Source: an uncultured Oscillospiraceae bacterium
GTDB lineage: Bacteria > Bacillota > Clostridia > Oscillospirales > Ruminococcaceae
Assembly (NCBI GenBank): GCA_934481385.1
Contig: CAKSPD010000016.1
Span: 1-28,888, forward strand
Direction of reading: 5' to 3'
Length of the DNA stretch: 28,888 nucleotides
The notes under the pieces were generated by a model that saw nothing but the letters and a program-made list of their open reading frames with translations, did not search any database and was not told the origin of the DNA. Below are positions 17,470 to 26,975 of the stretch, one piece after another. The translations under genes and the position numbers were made by a program. How positions within the stretch are numbered: the first letter of the stretch is position 1; every line of letters begins with the position of its first letter.

Positions 17470-17498
17470 ATTATACACGAAAAAAACTGAATTGTCAA
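17470..17498 (-). promoter_or_regulatory. Consensus sigma-A promoter of valS
   Basis: On the minus strand a perfect TTGACA (17493-17498) and a perfect TATAAT (17470-17475) are 17 bases apart. It starts only 16 bases after the stop of the dockerin-like gene, with no terminator visible in between, so some read-through into the T-box is possible. Confidence 0.88.
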
Positions 17499-17513
17499 TA
17501 GGCGGGAATATAA

Positions 17514-18248
17514 TTAAGCTTTTTTACTTCCTGATGAAACCTCAGCATAATATGCAAGGATTGAAGAAGCATCAGTTGAATCTATTAAAGAGCTTGCATC
17601 ATAATCTCCGCCTAAAAGAATATATTTATAGTTATCATTCTTATCGACAGCAACACCTGATGACATATCTGCATAGAAAGAGAGAATCAGACTTGCATCA
17701 GAAGCATCTACCATACCATCACCGTCTGCATCTCCTGCTTTAATGTCACTGACATCTGTTAAAGATTTTGAAAGGCTGAAAGCATATTTCAACAGTTCAG
17801 ACTGAACATATTCATCATATCTGACATTTGCAGTAAGTTTTGTCAGAGCTTCGATTTCTTCAGGGCTGTGTGAGCTGATATTGGAAGCAAAACTATATAC
17901 ATACAAAGCATCATAAACATCAACATTTCCGTCCCCGTTTACGTCAAGAGTTTTTACAGCAATTTCGCATATCTTTGATGCATCTGCTGAATTTACTTCT
18001 CCGTCACCGGTCAAATCGCCGTATTTAAGAATTTTTTCAATATCATCAGCTGAAATTTCATCAAGTTTGCCCATCTCTTTTTTGGCGTAATATTCAAGTA
18101 TCATAAAGCAATCATCAGAATTTACAATGCCGTCACAGTTTATATCACCTGTTATATGGTCTTCAGCGAATGATAAAACAGGCATTGAAGAAACTGCAAG
18201 AATTGCAGAGGATAAAACAGAAGTAAAGATTTTTATTGATTTTTTCAT
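17514..18248 (-). CDS. Secreted protein made of dockerin-type repeats
   Basis: 244 residues with a signal peptide (MKKSIKIF then a hydrophobic core, likely cut near 28 after SFA). The mature protein consists of five dockerin/EF-hand-like loops: GDINCDGIVNSDD (34-46), GDLTGDGEVNSAD (77-89), LDVNGDGNVDVYD (101-113), GDADGDGMVDASD (172-184) and a degenerate GDYDASSLIDSTD (214-226). Each is followed by a helix, often ending in a YYA or FYA segment. Dockerins bind cohesins through paired calcium loops; a typical dockerin has two loops, so five without any catalytic or sugar-binding module is unusual. Spacer 125-170 is helical with no known domain. It could be a cohesin adaptor, a calcium-binding surface protein or a divergent structural protein. 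The ribosome-binding site is AAAGGGGGAG. Confidence 0.82.
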   Translation of the reverse strand: MKKSIKIFTSVLSSAILAVSSMPVLSFAEDHITGDINCDGIVNSDDCFMILEYYAKKEMGKLDEISADDIEKILKYGDLTGDGEVNSADASKICEIAVKTLDVNGDGNVDVYDALYVYSFASNISSHSPEEIEALTKLTANVRYDEYVQSELLKYAFSLSKSLTDVSDIKAGDADGDGMVDASDASLILSFYADMSSGVAVDKNDNYKYILLGGDYDASSLIDSTDASSILAYYAEVSSGSKKA

Positions 18249-18415
18249 ATAAACTCCCCCTTTATTAAACGTATGACTATTTAAAGATATTTAAAATTTT
18301 TCTTATTTTTATAATACACTATATTTATGAACAAATCATTTCCTGATTATTACCAAATTGTAAATTATTCCCAATTTATTCACACAAAAATATTCAAAAA
18401 AATTTGAAATCTATC

Positions 18416-18444
18416 TTGAAATGACAGAAAATATAGTGTATAAT
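18416..18444 (+). promoter_or_regulatory. Sigma-A promoter of the decarboxylase gamma/beta genes
   Basis: TTGAAA (18416-18421) and a perfect TATAAT (18439-18444) are 17 bases apart, about 40 bases before the ATG at 18484. The rest of the 235-base gap from 18249 is AT-rich and should also hold the divergent promoter of the dockerin-like gene, which I could not place with confidence. Confidence 0.75.
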
Positions 18445-18483
18445 AAGTCTGTATGAAAATTTATTATGATTGGAGTGTGAGTT

Positions 18484-18891
18484 ATGAATTTCTATATGCT
18501 CGCCAAAATTGCCCCGACTGCTGACATCAACATCAGTCAGACTGCCGGCATTATTATAAGCGGACTTGCAGTAGTCTTTCTTGTATTACTTCTCCTTGTC
18601 GGCTTTGTCAACTTGTTCGGTTCTTTCTTTGAAAAAAGTAAAAAAGAACCTCCTGCAAAACAAGCTCCTCCGCCGAAACAGGAAATTAAAAAAGCTGTTA
18701 CCCCTGCCCCGAAAGAAAATGCTGACGACAATGACGAAATTATTGCTGTTATTTCAGCCGTTGTTGCCCAGATGAGTATTCAGGACGGAAAACAGTACAA
18801 AATCAAATCCGTTAAAGCTAAAAATCAGAAATCCTCCGGCAGACCGATATGGGCTTCTGAAGGTTTGCGACAGAATACAAATCCATTTTAA
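18484..18891 (+). CDS. oadG: OadG-type gamma subunit of a sodium-pump decarboxylase
   Basis: 135 residues with one transmembrane helix (about 22-46), then a Pro/Ala/Lys-rich linker (about 53-80), and a C-terminal segment ending RPIWASEGLRQNTNPF. That ending is characteristic of OadG/Na+-pump gamma chains, which anchor the carboxyltransferase to the membrane beta subunit. The linker looks like those that precede biotin domains, but there is no MKM biotinylation motif. It is 33 bases upstream of oadB on the same message. The ribosome-binding site TTGGAGTG is moderate. Confidence 0.85.
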   Translation: MNFYMLAKIAPTADINISQTAGIIISGLAVVFLVLLLLVGFVNLFGSFFEKSKKEPPAKQAPPPKQEIKKAVTPAPKENADDNDEIIAVISAVVAQMSIQDGKQYKIKSVKAKNQKSSGRPIWASEGLRQNTNPF

Positions 18892-18924
18892 CGGAAATCT
18901 TTTCAGAAAGGAATCTTTTATACA

Positions 18925-20172
18925 ATGTTGGAAATTTTTCTCGACACTCTGAAAGAAATATGGAATACCAGCGGAATATCTGCCATATTTATGGGCGATA
19001 ACTGGAAAAATCTTATTATGATTGCCATTTCTTTCCTGTTCATGTATCTTGCTATTGTAAAGCAGTTTGAACCGCTTCTGCTTCTTCCAATCGCTTTCGG
19101 AATGTTCTTAACAAATCTTCCGGTAGTAAACATCTCAGATGCCATATATCACCCCGAACTATTCGATTATGTATATGAATATGATGCAGCCGGAAACGTC
19201 ATTGACCATTATATAGATTACGGCAGAATACTTAAAGAAGGCGGACTTCTTGATATTCTCTATATGGGCGTAAAGCTTGGCATTTATCCTCCGCTCATAT
19301 TCCTCGGAATCGGTACAATGACAGACTTTTCACCGCTTATTGCAAATCCTAAAAGCTTTCTTCTCGGAGCTGCCGCACAGGGCGGTATCTTCTTTACATT
19401 CCTCGGAGCTTCACTTCTCGGATTTTCAGCAGCAGAATCCGGTTCAATCGCTATCATAGGCGGTGCTGACGGTCCTACTGCTATTTATGTTTCAACGAAA
19501 CTTCTTTCCGGAGGAGATTTCAAAATAAGTACAGGTACAATCGCTCTTGCAGCCTATACATATATGGCTCTTGTTCCGCTGATTCAGCCACCTATTATGA
19601 AACTCCTTACAACAGACAAGGAACGCAAAATCAAAATGGGAACTCTCAGAACAGTTTCCAAAACAGAAAAAATTATCTTCCCTGTTGCCGTAACACTTAT
19701 TGTTGCACTGATAGTTCCGTCAGCAGCTACACTTGTAGGTATGCTTATGCTCGGAAATATCCTCAAGGAAAGCGGAGTTTGCAGTCGTCTTGTTGATACT
19801 TCGCAGAATGCACTTATGAACATCATAACAATTTTCCTCGGTGTATCTGTCGGAGCTACTACAAAAGCTGATAAAATCCTCAATGTTGAATTTGCAGGCG
19901 TAATTCTTCTCGGTGTAATCGCTTTCTGTATCGGTACAGCATGCGGTGTACTTTTCGGAAAACTTATGTGCAAGTTCTCAGGAGGAAAGGTAAATCCGCT
20001 TATCGGTTCAGCAGGTGTTTCAGCCGTTCCTATGGCAGCAAGAGTTTCACAGAAAGTCGGTGCAGAATATGACCCGACAAACTTCCTTCTTATGCATGCT
20101 ATGGGACCTAACGTTGCCGGTGTTATCGGTTCTGCTGTTGCAGCAGGCGTACTCCTCGGAGTTATCGGTTAA
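18925..20172 (+). CDS. oadB: Sodium-translocating decarboxylase beta subunit
   Basis: A 415-residue polytopic membrane protein that couples decarboxylation of carboxybiotin to Na+ export. The signature IAIIGGADGPTAIYVSTKL (about 175-193) and SAVPMAARVSQKVGAEYDP, followed by NFLLMHAMGPNVAGVIGSA, are the conserved ion-path segments of OadB/MmdB/GcdB. An inserted segment after the second helix (about 69-100, YHPELFDYVYEYDAAGNVID) is longer than in the classic proteins. Sequence alone does not decide between oxaloacetate, methylmalonyl-CoA and glutaconyl-CoA decarboxylase. The carboxyltransferase and biotin carrier are not in the window. Confidence 0.93.
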   Translation: MLEIFLDTLKEIWNTSGISAIFMGDNWKNLIMIAISFLFMYLAIVKQFEPLLLLPIAFGMFLTNLPVVNISDAIYHPELFDYVYEYDAAGNVIDHYIDYGRILKEGGLLDILYMGVKLGIYPPLIFLGIGTMTDFSPLIANPKSFLLGAAAQGGIFFTFLGASLLGFSAAESGSIAIIGGADGPTAIYVSTKLLSGGDFKISTGTIALAAYTYMALVPLIQPPIMKLLTTDKERKIKMGTLRTVSKTEKIIFPVAVTLIVALIVPSAATLVGMLMLGNILKESGVCSRLVDTSQNALMNIITIFLGVSVGATTKADKILNVEFAGVILLGVIAFCIGTACGVLFGKLMCKFSGGKVNPLIGSAGVSAVPMAARVSQKVGAEYDPTNFLLMHAMGPNVAGVIGSAVAAGVLLGVIG

Positions 20173-20201
20173 TCATAAAATTAAAATTTCAAAAAGGTAT
20201 A

Positions 20202-20246
20202 ATCTCCTTTTCAGCGTAAATAATAAGCTGAAAAGGAGGTTTTTTT
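20202..20246 (+). promoter_or_regulatory. Terminator-like hairpin that contains the rubrerythrin ribosome-binding site
   Basis: CTCCTTTTCAGC (20204-20215) pairs perfectly with GCTGAAAAGGAG (20227-20238) across an 11-base loop. The stem can extend by a few pairs and is followed by seven T (20240-20246), then directly by the ATG. The 3' arm is the AAGGAGGT Shine-Dalgarno of rubrerythrin. The stem can therefore end oadB transcripts and also hide the ribosome-binding site in read-through RNA. A TATAAT at 20198-20203 just before the stem could be a -10, but no good -35 is seen. Confidence 0.75.
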
Positions 20247-22108
<1,862 letters not shown>

Positions 22109-22113
22109 CAGAA

Positions 22114-22141
22114 AAGGGCGAATCATATAAGATTCGCCCTT
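22114..22141 (-). terminator. Intrinsic terminator at the end of the thiamine cluster
   Basis: AAGGGCGAATC / GATTCGCCCTT, an 11-base-pair stem with a 6-base loop, followed on the minus strand by TTCTGTTATATT (the stem itself ends in TT). The last six codons of thiE run into it. It also separates the convergent enolase gene, though the plus-strand tail (AAATTATC) is poor. Confidence 0.75.
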
Positions 22142-22707
22142 AAATTATCTATAAGCTTTTCGGGATTTTCTGATTTCATAAGCGATGACATAACACATAT
22201 TCCGTTTATTCCCGTATTTTTTAAAAGAACCACATTTTCCGTATTTATTCCGCCTATCGCATAAACAGGAATATCAACATTTCTGCATATTTCAGATATA
22301 AAGCCGATTCCCTTCGGAGTCAGTCCTGCTTTGCACTGCGTTTCAAAAATATGACCTGCTGTTATATACTCTGCACCGAACTTCTGACATTCTTCTGCCT
22401 CTGATAAAGAATGAACAGATACACCTGTATTTCTGAATTTATTATCAATAAAATCAGAGTATGAACAGTGAAAATTTCTGACATCAAGCTTTGATTTTAC
22501 AGAATAAAATTTATGAACAGTAAATTCAGTATCATATTTTTCACAGATATTTTTTACTTCGTATGCAAGTTTCAGATATTCATCTTCTGATAAATGCTTT
22601 TCTCGCAGTATTATTTTATCTATACCGCCACGGCATATTTTTTCAATTTGATTCAGAAAATTATCTCCGCAGAGAGTGCTTTGTGTAACGCATATAATTT
22701 TACACAT
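22123..22707 (-). CDS. thiE: Thiamine phosphate synthase (ThiE/TenI family)
   Basis: A 194-residue TIM barrel expected to couple the thiazole phosphate and pyrimidine diphosphate moieties to thiamine phosphate. Visible: ILREKHLSEDEY, TGVSVHSLSEAEE, EYITAGHIFETQCKAGLTPKG and PVYAIGGINTENV, followed by NGICVMSSL. The motif that is usually HLGQEDLP reads HCSYSDF, so pyrophosphate or metal contacts may differ; TenI-type aminohydrolase-like proteins share the fold, but context favours ThiE. I chose the ATG at 22707, whose first 8 bases overlap the thiH stop; a GTG four codons earlier is possible. It is last in the cluster. Confidence 0.82.
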   Translation of the reverse strand: MCKIICVTQSTLCGDNFLNQIEKICRGGIDKIILREKHLSEDEYLKLAYEVKNICEKYDTEFTVHKFYSVKSKLDVRNFHCSYSDFIDNKFRNTGVSVHSLSEAEECQKFGAEYITAGHIFETQCKAGLTPKGIGFISEICRNVDIPVYAIGGINTENVVLLKNTGINGICVMSSLMKSENPEKLIDNLRANLI

Positions 22708-23845
22708 ATATATAGTCACTCATAACAGGCTGAAGACCTTTTTCAACAAGAGCGTTGTAAACTTCCTTTACATTTCTCGGGTCAGAAATTTCAAACTGTT
22801 CATCGCCCTTTTTCTCATTTTCTCCATGACCGCCTATTCCGACATCAACACCTGCTGATATTTTTGTTGCAGCTATATCAACGATATTATCACGGAATTT
22901 CTGATTTTCTCTTGTTGATATGGTTATATTTGAATAGGGCAGAAAAATTCTGTAAGCACAGACTATCTGAAGAAGCTGTTTTTCGTGAACATCACGAGGA
23001 TTTATATTTTCATTGTTTATTATCGGACGCAGACGCGGACAGGATATTGCAATTTCTGCATGGGGATATTTCTGCTGAATAAGGCTTGCGTGAAGTCCGA
23101 CAGCAAAAGCGTCCTTTCTGAAATTATCAAGACCTAAAAGTGCTGCAAATCCTACGCCACGCATACCTCCCATAACTGCTCTTTCCTGAGCATTGAAACG
23201 ATACGGGAAAATTCTCTTGTGACCGCCCAGATGAAGTTCTGAATACTTATCAGAATTATAGGTTTCCTGAAATACTGTTACATAATCCGCACCGCATTCG
23301 TGAAGGTATCTGTATTCATCTGAATTTACAGGATAAATTTCAAGTCCGACTACCTTGAAATATTTTGATGCAATTTTACAAGCCTCGCCTATATACTCAA
23401 CATCTGAATATTTACGGCTTTCACCGGTAAGAATAAGAATTTCCTGCAAACCGCTTTCAGATATAGCCTGCATTTCCTTTTCAATTTCCTCATAGTTGAG
23501 CTTTGCACGGTGTATTTTGTTTTTACAGTTAAATCCGCAGTATATACAAAGATTTTCACAGTAGTTTGATATGTAAAGCGGAGTAAACATATAAACTGAA
23601 TTTCCGAAATGCTTCTGCTTTTCATATCTTGCTTTCTGAGCTATTTCCTCAATGAATTTTTCTGCTGACGGAGATAAAAGTGCCTTGAAATCCTCAACTG
23701 TGCATGTATCACTTTCAAGAGCATTTATTACATCTTTTTCAGTATAGTTTTCGGGATTGTATTCATTCATAGCGGATATTACTTTATCCTGAATTTCAGA
23801 GCCGATGTTTTCCATACCCTCAAGATATTCCATATGATTAACCAT
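22700..23845 (-). CDS. thiH: 2-iminoacetate synthase ThiH
   Basis: A 381-residue radical-SAM tyrosine lyase that makes dehydroglycine for the thiazole ring. The cluster motif is YCENLCIYCGF (Cys96, Cys100, Cys103; CxxxCxxC), preceded by FTPLYISNYC. Further ThiH blocks are ILILTGESRKYSDVEYI, VTVFQETYNSDKYSELH and the C-terminal VDVGIGGHGE. The length is typical. It follows thiG after 7 bases with a GGGAGTGA ribosome-binding site. ThiH rather than ThiO fits a strict anaerobe. Confidence 0.96.
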   Translation of the reverse strand: MVNHMEYLEGMENIGSEIQDKVISAMNEYNPENYTEKDVINALESDTCTVEDFKALLSPSAEKFIEEIAQKARYEKQKHFGNSVYMFTPLYISNYCENLCIYCGFNCKNKIHRAKLNYEEIEKEMQAISESGLQEILILTGESRKYSDVEYIGEACKIASKYFKVVGLEIYPVNSDEYRYLHECGADYVTVFQETYNSDKYSELHLGGHKRIFPYRFNAQERAVMGGMRGVGFAALLGLDNFRKDAFAVGLHASLIQQKYPHAEIAISCPRLRPIINNENINPRDVHEKQLLQIVCAYRIFLPYSNITISTRENQKFRDNIVDIAATKISAGVDVGIGGHGENEKKGDEQFEISDPRNVKEVYNALVEKGLQPVMSDYIYV

Positions 23846-23852
23846 TCTGCAA

Positions 23853-24617
23853 TCACTCCCCTAAAAATCCTGTAAGCGGTGAAGATGCTGATGCACCTTT
23901 TACTCTTACTCTGCCGAGTCCTGAAAGATATGCACTTCTTCCTGCCTCAACAGCTTTTTTAAATGCCTCTGCCATAAGCGGAATATTTCCTGCTGTTGCT
24001 ATCGCAGTGTTAATCATTACAGCATCAGCACCCATTTCCATAACTTCACAAGCCTGTGAAGGTCTGCCTATTCCCGCATCAACAATTATCGGGAGATTTA
24101 TTTCATCGATAAGAATCTGTATAAATTCCTTTGTGCATAAACCCTTGTTTGAACCTATCGGAGATGCAAGAGGCATTACAGCTGATGCACCTGCATTTAC
24201 CAAATCTCTTGCAACATTCAAATCAGGGTACATATACGGCATTACAACAAATCCCTCTTTTGCGAGAATTTCAGTAGCTTTTATTGTTTCGGCATTGTCG
24301 GGGAGAAGATATTTTGAATCCCTGATAACTTCTATCTTTACAAAGTCACCGCAACCGATTTCCCTTGAAAGTCTTGCAATTCTCACAGCTTCCTCTGCAT
24401 TTCTTGCACCTGATGTATTCGGGAGAAGTGTAACGCCCTCCGGAATATAGTCAAGAATATTTGCAACACTTCCGCTGTTTGCACGTCTGAGAGCAAGTGT
24501 AATTATTTCTGCTCCTGCATTTTCAACAGCAGATTTTATAAGCTCAAGGGAATATTTTCCCGAACCGAGTATAAATCTTGAATTAAATTCATGTCCGCCA
24601 ATAACAAGTTTATCCAT
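23853..24617 (-). CDS. thiG: Thiazole synthase ThiG
   Basis: A 254-residue TIM barrel that condenses deoxyxylulose 5-phosphate, dehydroglycine and ThiS thiocarboxylate. The start [20 protein letters not shown] is typical. The Schiff-base Lys is in [10 protein letters not shown] (Lys94). [39 protein letters not shown] and [17 protein letters not shown] follow. I chose the ATG at 24617 because AAGGAAGCG precedes it and family members start here; an open extension to 24668 crosses the intergenic hairpin. It lies 66 bases after trxA. Confidence 0.96.
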   Translation of the reverse strand: MDKLVIGGHEFNSRFILGSGKYSLELIKSAVENAGAEIITLALRRANSGSVANILDYIPEGVTLLPNTSGARNAEEAVRIARLSREIGCGDFVKIEVIRDSKYLLPDNAETIKATEILAKEGFVVMPYMYPDLNVARDLVNAGASAVMPLASPIGSNKGLCTKEFIQILIDEINLPIIVDAGIGRPSQACEVMEMGADAVMINTAIATAGNIPLMAEAFKKAVEAGRSAYLSGLGRVRVKGASASSPLTGFLGE

Positions 24618-24645
24618 TTTAAAACGCTTCCTTAAATATATTTTC

Positions 24646-24676
24646 GGGGCAAACAAAGTTCGCCCCAAAGTTTTTT
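24646..24676. terminator. Hairpin between trxA and thiG; U-tract only on the plus strand
   Basis: GGGGC-A-AAC, loop AAA, GTT-C-GCCCC (24646-24666) has one A/C mismatch. The plus strand continues AAAGTTTTTTATTT, a good terminator tail. In the direction of the thi genes the tail is GAAAATATATTT, so it may only partly stop or process the message before thiG. Confidence 0.5.
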
Positions 24677-24683
24677 ATTTATT

Positions 24684-24992
24684 TTACTTTACCATTGCAA
24701 GAATGGATTTTTTATCCCTTGCACCTACTGCAACATCAGCAATTATACCGTTTTTGACTGATACAAGAGTCGGAATACTCTGAATCTGAAAAGCTCCGGC
24801 AAGTTCAGGCTGTTCATCAACATTGACTTTTCCTACCTTTATATCAGGATTTTCCTCTGCAATTTCATCAACAATAGGTGATACCATACGGCAAGGGCCA
24901 CACCATGTTGCCCAGAAATCAAGAAGCACATTCTTTTCAGATTTTGTAACTTCATCTTCAAAGTTTTCTTTTGTAATTGTTACAACTGACAT
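24684..24992 (-). CDS. trxA: Thioredoxin
   Basis: A 102-residue protein disulfide reductase. The active site WATWCGPCRMVSP has Cys31 and Cys34, and the cis-proline loop is IQSIPTLVSVKNG. Standard cytosolic length with no signal peptide. It follows the ferredoxin-thioredoxin-reductase-like gene after 27 bases, and both sit inside the thiamine cluster. An AAAGGAATGA ribosome-binding site precedes the ATG. The partner reductase is plausibly the neighbouring gene product. Confidence 0.97.
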   Translation of the reverse strand: MSVVTITKENFEDEVTKSEKNVLLDFWATWCGPCRMVSPIVDEIAEENPDIKVGKVNVDEQPELAGAFQIQSIPTLVSVKNGIIADVAVGARDKKSILAMVK

Positions 24993-25019
24993 AAAAAATC
25001 ATTCCTTTCAAAAAAATAA

Positions 25020-25217
25020 TTATTTGCTTTTATAATAAAGCATACAATGACAGTAACCCTCAAAATCGGGGTCTTTTATCTGTTCCCTGAACTCCTTGCA
25101 CATACATTTGTTATCCTCTGTACGCTGTAAACGGCAGGGACAGTATCCGCCTGTACGCTTTAAGCCTTCTTTTATGGTCTTTACAATTTCCGAATCATCA
25201 TTATATCTTATCTTCAA
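25020..25217 (-). CDS. Ferredoxin-thioredoxin reductase catalytic-subunit-like protein
   Basis: 65 residues with three Cys-x-Cys motifs: GGYCPCRLQ (26-28), NKCMCKEFREQ (38-40) and EGYCHCMLYYK (56-58). This is the FTR beta signature, in which four cysteines bind a [4Fe-4S] cluster and two form the redox disulfide. The spacing between the motifs is 9 and 15 residues, against 16 and 8 in the plant enzyme, with the same total. The protein is short and has no separate variable subunit. The start is TTG at 25217 with GAGG about 10 bases upstream; no in-frame ATG is available. It lies directly upstream of trxA, suggesting a dedicated reductase-thioredoxin pair. Confidence 0.85.
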   Translation of the reverse strand: MKIRYNDDSEIVKTIKEGLKRTGGYCPCRLQRTEDNKCMCKEFREQIKDPDFEGYCHCMLYYKSK

Positions 25218-25229
25218 AACAAATCAACC

Positions 25230-26132
25230 TCATTTCAGTGTCATTCGTTCACCGTCATGGCTTATTGTGGTGTTGCAGAAAATTTTTCTTATGCTTTCAG
25301 CATATTCAGAAGGATTTACAAGTGCAGGGCTGTAATGTGTAAGCCACAATCTTTCCGAACCCGATTTCAGAGCGATTTCTGCACTTTGCGAGAATACCAT
25401 ATGACCTTTTTCACGCATTTTTTCTATGTATTCATCATCACCATACATTCCCTCGCACACAAGCAAATCTGAATTTTCAGCAAATGAAATCATATCCCTG
25501 AAGAATACGCTGTCAGTCATATAAGTAATTTTAATCGGCTTTCTTTTTTCATCTGTAACCATATCGGGAGTTATGATATTTCCGTTAAGCTCAACGCTTT
25601 TTCCTGAATGGAGCATTTTCCAGTATTTCAAATCTACTCCGAGATTCTTTGCCTTTTCAGGATTGAAAACAGGTTTTCTGTTAAGTGTGAAAGAATATCC
25701 AAGACAATCTGTTTTGTGCCTCATCGGAAGTGACCTTACATCAATATCATTCCACCTAACCTCTGAAATATTCTTTAAGGAAAGCTCATGTATTTCCAGT
25801 TCAAAAGGAAGAACAGGACAGATACAGCATAACTTGTCTATAATATCCGTTATCCCCGTATGACCGTATATTTTAAGAGTTCCCGTTTTACCGCAGTTTC
25901 CGAGTGAAAGAAGAAGTCCAGAAAGTCCTGATATATGGTCAGCATGTACATGAGTTATAAAAAGAGCATCAAGGCGACTCAGTTTACAGCCGTTTTTTGC
26001 AAGAGTAATCTGTGTACCCTCTCCGCAGTCTATAAGACATGCTTTTCCATTGTATTCAATCCAGAAACATGTCAGCCACCTGTCAGGTAGCGGAAGCATT
26101 CCGCCTGTCCCAGCAAGACATACGTCTATCAT
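25230..26132 (-). CDS. rnz: RNase Z-like metallo-beta-lactamase-fold hydrolase
   Basis: A 300-residue zinc hydrolase. DCGEGTQITLA (35-45) and FITHVHADHISGLSGLLLSL (58-77; His61, His63, Asp65, His66) carry the metal-binding motifs. MRHKTDCLGYSF, ITYMTDSVFF, LLVCEGMYGDD and LWLTHYSPALVNPSEY complete the RNase Z pattern. RNase Z trims tRNA 3' ends, cutting after the discriminator base. The exosite arm is short. The start MIDVCLAGTGGMLP is typical. It lies 20 bases after the CPBP gene and 12 bases before the FTR-like gene. Confidence 0.85.
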   Translation of the reverse strand: MIDVCLAGTGGMLPLPDRWLTCFWIEYNGKACLIDCGEGTQITLAKNGCKLSRLDALFITHVHADHISGLSGLLLSLGNCGKTGTLKIYGHTGITDIIDKLCCICPVLPFELEIHELSLKNISEVRWNDIDVRSLPMRHKTDCLGYSFTLNRKPVFNPEKAKNLGVDLKYWKMLHSGKSVELNGNIITPDMVTDEKRKPIKITYMTDSVFFRDMISFAENSDLLVCEGMYGDDEYIEKMREKGHMVFSQSAEIALKSGSERLWLTHYSPALVNPSEYAESIRKIFCNTTISHDGERMTLK

Positions 26133-26152
26133 TTTTTATCACCTTTTTTCTG

Positions 26153-26974
26153 TCAGTCATTTTTCATAAATATAAAGGACGGTATAACAGCCATAAGAGA
26201 AACAATTGCCATAACAATAACCATCGGAATACTTGCAGGAATAAACATAAACAGCACTGCCGTTATATATGATGCAACAGTATTTACAAAGAAATGTATC
26301 ATCATTGACGGAATTATACTGTTATACTTCTTAACGGCATATCCGAGAATAAGACCTATTATAAACGCATATGTTCCCTGTACCCAGTTCATATGCATTA
26401 TTCCGAAAATAAGAGCCTGAATTGTATTTGCAATCCAGAAAGGGAGTGACTTCCGGAAATACATAAGAGTTATTCCACGGCATAAAAGTTCCTCGCTTAT
26501 CGGGGCAAGAAACGATGCTGATAAAAGCATAATGAAACTTTTTCCCATTCCCGATATTTCAACCAGACGTTTATAATCAGCAACAACATCAGGGAAAAAA
26601 CACTGCTGTATAAGAGCGGTTGTATTGCTGAGAACACTCAGCGACAATGCCATAACAAAAGTAACAAGCAGAATTTTCGGACGGAATCTGAACTGTCTTT
26701 CAGGATTTTTTGTTCTGCCGAAAAAATACCATAATCCGAAAATAAGTGCCATAGCAACATGCATAACAAATGTTGCAGGAGGAGAAATTTCGCTTACAAT
26801 CTCCGTATACTTTTCAGTATTGCCGTTTTGCAGAGCGTTCATAACTTCCGAAATTCTCGGCAACATAAAAGCAACCGTAACACCAAGCTGTATAATCCAG
26901 TAACTTATGAAAGGCACAAATGCAAGGAAGAAATATCCTATCTTTGCACCTGTACTGATTTTTTTATCTTCCAA
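26153..26974 (-). CDS. CPBP-family intramembrane metalloprotease
   Basis: A 273-residue polytopic membrane protein of the CAAX protease and bacteriocin-processing (Abi/CPBP) family. Catalytic motifs: APISEELLCRGITLMYF (EExxxRG), LIFGIMHMNW (FxxxH) and MIHFFVNTVAS (HxxxN). About seven or eight hydrophobic segments are visible. Substrates in the family are mostly unknown; some members give bacteriocin immunity. I chose the TTG at 26974, which follows the thiS stop and has the GGAGGGGG of the thiS end as ribosome-binding site; an ATG at 27016 lies inside thiS. Its place within a thiamine cluster is unusual. Confidence 0.87.
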   Translation of the reverse strand: MEDKKISTGAKIGYFFLAFVPFISYWIIQLGVTVAFMLPRISEVMNALQNGNTEKYTEIVSEISPPATFVMHVAMALIFGLWYFFGRTKNPERQFRFRPKILLVTFVMALSLSVLSNTTALIQQCFFPDVVADYKRLVEISGMGKSFIMLLSASFLAPISEELLCRGITLMYFRKSLPFWIANTIQALIFGIMHMNWVQGTYAFIIGLILGYAVKKYNSIIPSMMIHFFVNTVASYITAVLFMFIPASIPMVIVMAIVSLMAVIPSFIFMKND

Positions 26975-26975
26975 A

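Noticed and set aside
17462..17743. Plus-strand frames across the valS promoter and the dockerin-like gene
   Set aside because: Their His/Leu-rich composition is an antisense shadow of the dockerin-type repeats.
24618..24668. N-terminal extension of ThiG to 24668
   Set aside because: The extension is translated intergenic hairpin sequence and does not occur in the family; the ATG at 24617 has a ribosome-binding site.
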